This document shows, in pieces, positions 5,393-7,127 of a stretch of DNA of 7,127 bases (the first letter of the stretch is position 1; each line of letters opens with the position of its first letter). The notes under the pieces were generated by a model that was given only the letters and a program-made list of their open reading frames with translations, was not told the DNA's origin and did not search any database. The position numbers were made by a program, and so were the translations under genes. Source of the stretch: Acetobacteraceae bacterium (GTDB taxonomy: Bacteria; Pseudomonadota; Alphaproteobacteria; Acetobacterales; Acetobacteraceae); the NCBI GenBank assembly GCA_030044345.1, contig JASHVY010000480.1, forward strand, positions 1 to 7,127. Reading direction: 5' to 3'.

Positions 5393-6745
5393 GTGGCGGA
5401 AAGCGATGAGAGCACATTGTTCGGCGAATTGCGCCGCCTTGCCCGCACGTCGGGCGCGATGGGCGGAATCGCAGCGCGCATCGCGGGCCAGCGCGTCTTC
5501 GGCCTGAAGACCGACCGCGCCGCCCAAGCGGAAGACCTCAAGGCCGTTCTCGGCGGGCTCAAGGGCCCGCTGATGAAGGTCGCGCAATTCCTCTCCACCA
5601 TCCCCGACGCGCTGCCCGAGGAATATGCGGCCGAGCTTTCCCAGCTCCAGGCCAATGCCCCGCCGATGGGCTGGAGCTTCGTGCGAAGGCGCATGGCGAG
5701 CGAGCTCGGGGCGGGATGGGAGCAGCGTTTCACGCGCTTCGGCCACAGCGCCGCGGCCGCCGCGAGCCTCGGGCAGGTGCATCGCGCCACGCTGCCGGAC
5801 GGCACGGAGGTTGCCTGCAAGCTGCAATATCCGGACATGCCGAGCACGGTGGAAGCCGATCTCCGCCAGCTCAAGCTCGCCATGGCGGTCTATCAGCGGA
5901 TGGACAATGCCATCCACCAGGACGAGATCTACAAGGAGCTCGTCGAACGCCTGCGCGAGGAGCTCGATTATCTGCGCGAGGCGGCGCAGATGCGGCTTTA
6001 TGGGCTGATGCTCGCGAACGAGCCGGACGTCCACGTGCCGCAGCCGGTCAAGGATTATTGCACGCGCCGGCTGCTCACCATGACCTGGCTCGAGGGGCGC
6101 GCCTTGCAGGTGCGGCTCGCCGAGAACCCGCCCCTGGAGGAGCGCAACCGGATCGCCAGCGCTTTGTTCCGCGCCTGGTACGTGCCGCTCTACCGCTACG
6201 GCGTGATCCATGGCGACCCGCATCTCGGCAATTACCAGGTGCGGCCGGATGGCGGGGTGAACCTGCTGGATTTCGGGGCGATCCGCGTCTTCCGGCCGCA
6301 CTTCATCCGCGGCGTGATCGATCTTTTCGAGGCGGTCCGCGACCGTGACGCCGGGAAGGCGCTGCACGCGTACCAGGGCTGGGGCTTCACCGAGATCACG
6401 GAGGAGAAGCTCAAGGTTCTGAATCTCTGGGCCGAATTCCTCTATGAGCCGCTGATCGAGGATCGGGTGCGGCGGATCCAGGAGACCAACGATCCGCAGT
6501 TCGGCCGCGAGGTTGCCGAGCGCGTGCATGCGGGGCTGCGCCGCACCGGCGGCGTGCGGCCGCCGCGCGAGTTCGTGCTGATGGACCGCGCGGCGATCGG
6601 GCTCGGCAGCGTCTTCCTTCGCCTCGGCGCGGAGCTCAACTGGCACCGCCTGTTCCATGAGCTGATCGCCGATTTCGAGGAAGAGGCGCTCGCCGCCCGC
6701 CAGGCGGCCGCGCTCGCCGAGGCCGGGGTGCCCCCGGCCGGCTGA
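5393..6745 (+). CDS. ABC1/AarF/UbiB-family atypical protein kinase
   Basis: A 450-residue member of the ABC1 (COQ8/UbiB) kinase-like family, linked in other organisms to ubiquinone biosynthesis. Motifs in order: the N-terminal K-x-G-Q-type segment GPLMKVAQFLST (58-69), here K-V-A-Q with Ala in place of the usual Gly; the Ala-rich nucleotide loop AAAASLGQVHRA (121-132); VACKLQYP with the ATP-binding Lys K143; the catalytic loop HGDPHLGN (273-280) with D275; and the metal-binding LLDFGA (291-296). It ends in an Ala-rich tail with no membrane segments, unlike E. coli UbiB, which is about 100 residues longer with C-terminal helices. The start is GTG at 5393, with no strong Shine-Dalgarno and no in-frame ATG close by. 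The 21-base gap from pepF suggests co-transcription and perhaps translational coupling. Substrate is unknown, and a direct role in ubiquinone synthesis is inference. Confidence 0.92.
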   Translation: MAESDESTLFGELRRLARTSGAMGGIAARIAGQRVFGLKTDRAAQAEDLKAVLGGLKGPLMKVAQFLSTIPDALPEEYAAELSQLQANAPPMGWSFVRRRMASELGAGWEQRFTRFGHSAAAAASLGQVHRATLPDGTEVACKLQYPDMPSTVEADLRQLKLAMAVYQRMDNAIHQDEIYKELVERLREELDYLREAAQMRLYGLMLANEPDVHVPQPVKDYCTRRLLTMTWLEGRALQVRLAENPPLEERNRIASALFRAWYVPLYRYGVIHGDPHLGNYQVRPDGGVNLLDFGAIRVFRPHFIRGVIDLFEAVRDRDAGKALHAYQGWGFTEITEEKLKVLNLWAEFLYEPLIEDRVRRIQETNDPQFGREVAERVHAGLRRTGGVRPPREFVLMDRAAIGLGSVFLRLGAELNWHRLFHELIADFEEEALAARQAAALAEAGVPPAG

Positions 6746-6768
6746 GGCGTCCCCTCTTGCCGAGGGCT

Positions 6769-6796
6769 CGCCCGCTCGCGCATGGTGAGGCGGGCG
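6769..6796. other. GC-rich hairpin between kinase gene and pntA
   Basis: A perfect 7-bp stem, CGCCCGC (6769-6775) with GCGGGCG (6790-6796), encloses a 14-base loop. No T-run follows, so it is not a classical intrinsic terminator. It lies in the 74-bp gap before pntA and could weaken read-through or be chance in such GC-rich DNA. Confidence 0.3.
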
Positions 6797-6819
6797 TGCA
6801 GCAGAGGGAACCTCACTTG

Positions 6820-7127
6820 ATGCGCTTGGCCGTGCTGAAGGAGCGTCGCGTGGGGGAGAGCCGCGTGGCCGCCACGCCCGACACGGTGAAGAGGCTCTCC
6901 GCGCTGGGCCTTGCTGTCGCCGTCGAAAGCGGGGCCGGTGCCGGCGCGCATATCGCCGATTCCGAATACCGGGACGCCGGCGGCGAAATCGCCCCCGATG
7001 CAGCCGCTGCGCTCGCCGGGGCCGGGATCGTCTTCTGCGTTTCCATGCCGGAGGCGGAACAGCGCGCGCTCATCCCGCGCGGAGCCCTGCTCGTCGGCAT
7101 CTCCGGCGCCTATGGAGACCCCACACT
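6820..7127 (+). CDS. pntA: NAD(P) transhydrogenase subunit alpha, N-terminal part (3' end outside window)
   Basis: The start of the alpha (domain I, NAD(H)-binding) subunit of proton-translocating transhydrogenase, which uses the proton gradient to make NADPH from NADH. 102 complete codons are visible. MRLAVLKERRVGESRVAATP (1-20) and the following VESGAGAGA (35-43) match the N-terminal lobe shared by PntA and alanine dehydrogenase. RVAATP favours PntA over alanine dehydrogenase, which usually reads RVALTP. The ATG at 6820 follows GAGGGA (6804-6809) with a 10-base spacer; a TTG lies directly before it in frame. It begins 74 bases after the kinase gene on the same strand, so it may belong to the same transcript. 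A pntB-type gene would be expected just beyond the right edge. The dinucleotide-binding fold itself lies outside the window. Confidence 0.87.
   Translation, partial: MRLAVLKERRVGESRVAATPDTVKRLSALGLAVAVESGAGAGAHIADSEYRDAGGEIAPDAAAALAGAGIVFCVSMPEAEQRALIPRGALLVGISGAYGDPT

Noticed and set aside
4880..6658. A 592-codon open frame on the minus strand overlapping the pepF end and the kinase gene
   Set aside because: It spans two real plus-strand genes and their junction and shows no family motif. Long stop-free antisense frames are common at this base composition.

Overview
The window is GC-rich, densely coding bacterial chromosome. A GapR/DUF2312 protein, a family essentially confined to Alphaproteobacteria, points to that class. 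The overall gene style and the PntA-type transhydrogenase fit Rhodospirillales, perhaps Acetobacteraceae, but that finer placement is inference. There is no rRNA, tRNA, CRISPR array or phage gene.

Layout, left to right: the 3' end of inorganic pyrophosphatase (ppa, +, cut by the window edge); a short intergenic stretch with a five-copy 13-bp tandem repeat and an 84-bp inverted-repeat element; a MarC-family membrane protein (-); a divergent promoter region; a GapR-like nucleoid protein (+); a 162-bp inverted-repeat element; an AMP-forming acyl-CoA synthetase (-); a second divergent promoter region; then a probable plus-strand operon of an M3-family oligoendopeptidase F, an ABC1/UbiB-family atypical kinase, and the start of NAD(P) transhydrogenase subunit alpha (pntA, cut by the right edge).

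The genes are ordinary housekeeping functions: phosphate metabolism, DNA topology, fatty-acid activation, peptide turnover, quinone-linked kinase, and proton-driven NADPH supply. They do not form one obvious pathway. The kinase and transhydrogenase both relate to membrane redox metabolism.

The unusual content is the pair of inverted-repeat elements. They share 18-bp ends beginning GAGCCT. The shorter one matches the longer one in opposite orientation with exactly 78 interior bases missing and only 4 mismatches in 84 aligned bases. Each abuts the stop codon of a minus-strand gene, so that the stop triplet (TGA for marC, TAA for the synthetase) is the 3-bp flank of the element. For the first element that triplet is duplicated on the other side (TCA...TCA). 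This is what a non-autonomous element (MITE) of an IS5-like family with a 3-bp TNA target would do: it can enter a TGA or TAA stop and rebuild it, leaving the gene intact. Both sit between convergent genes and could fold into long hairpins that end or separate transcription.
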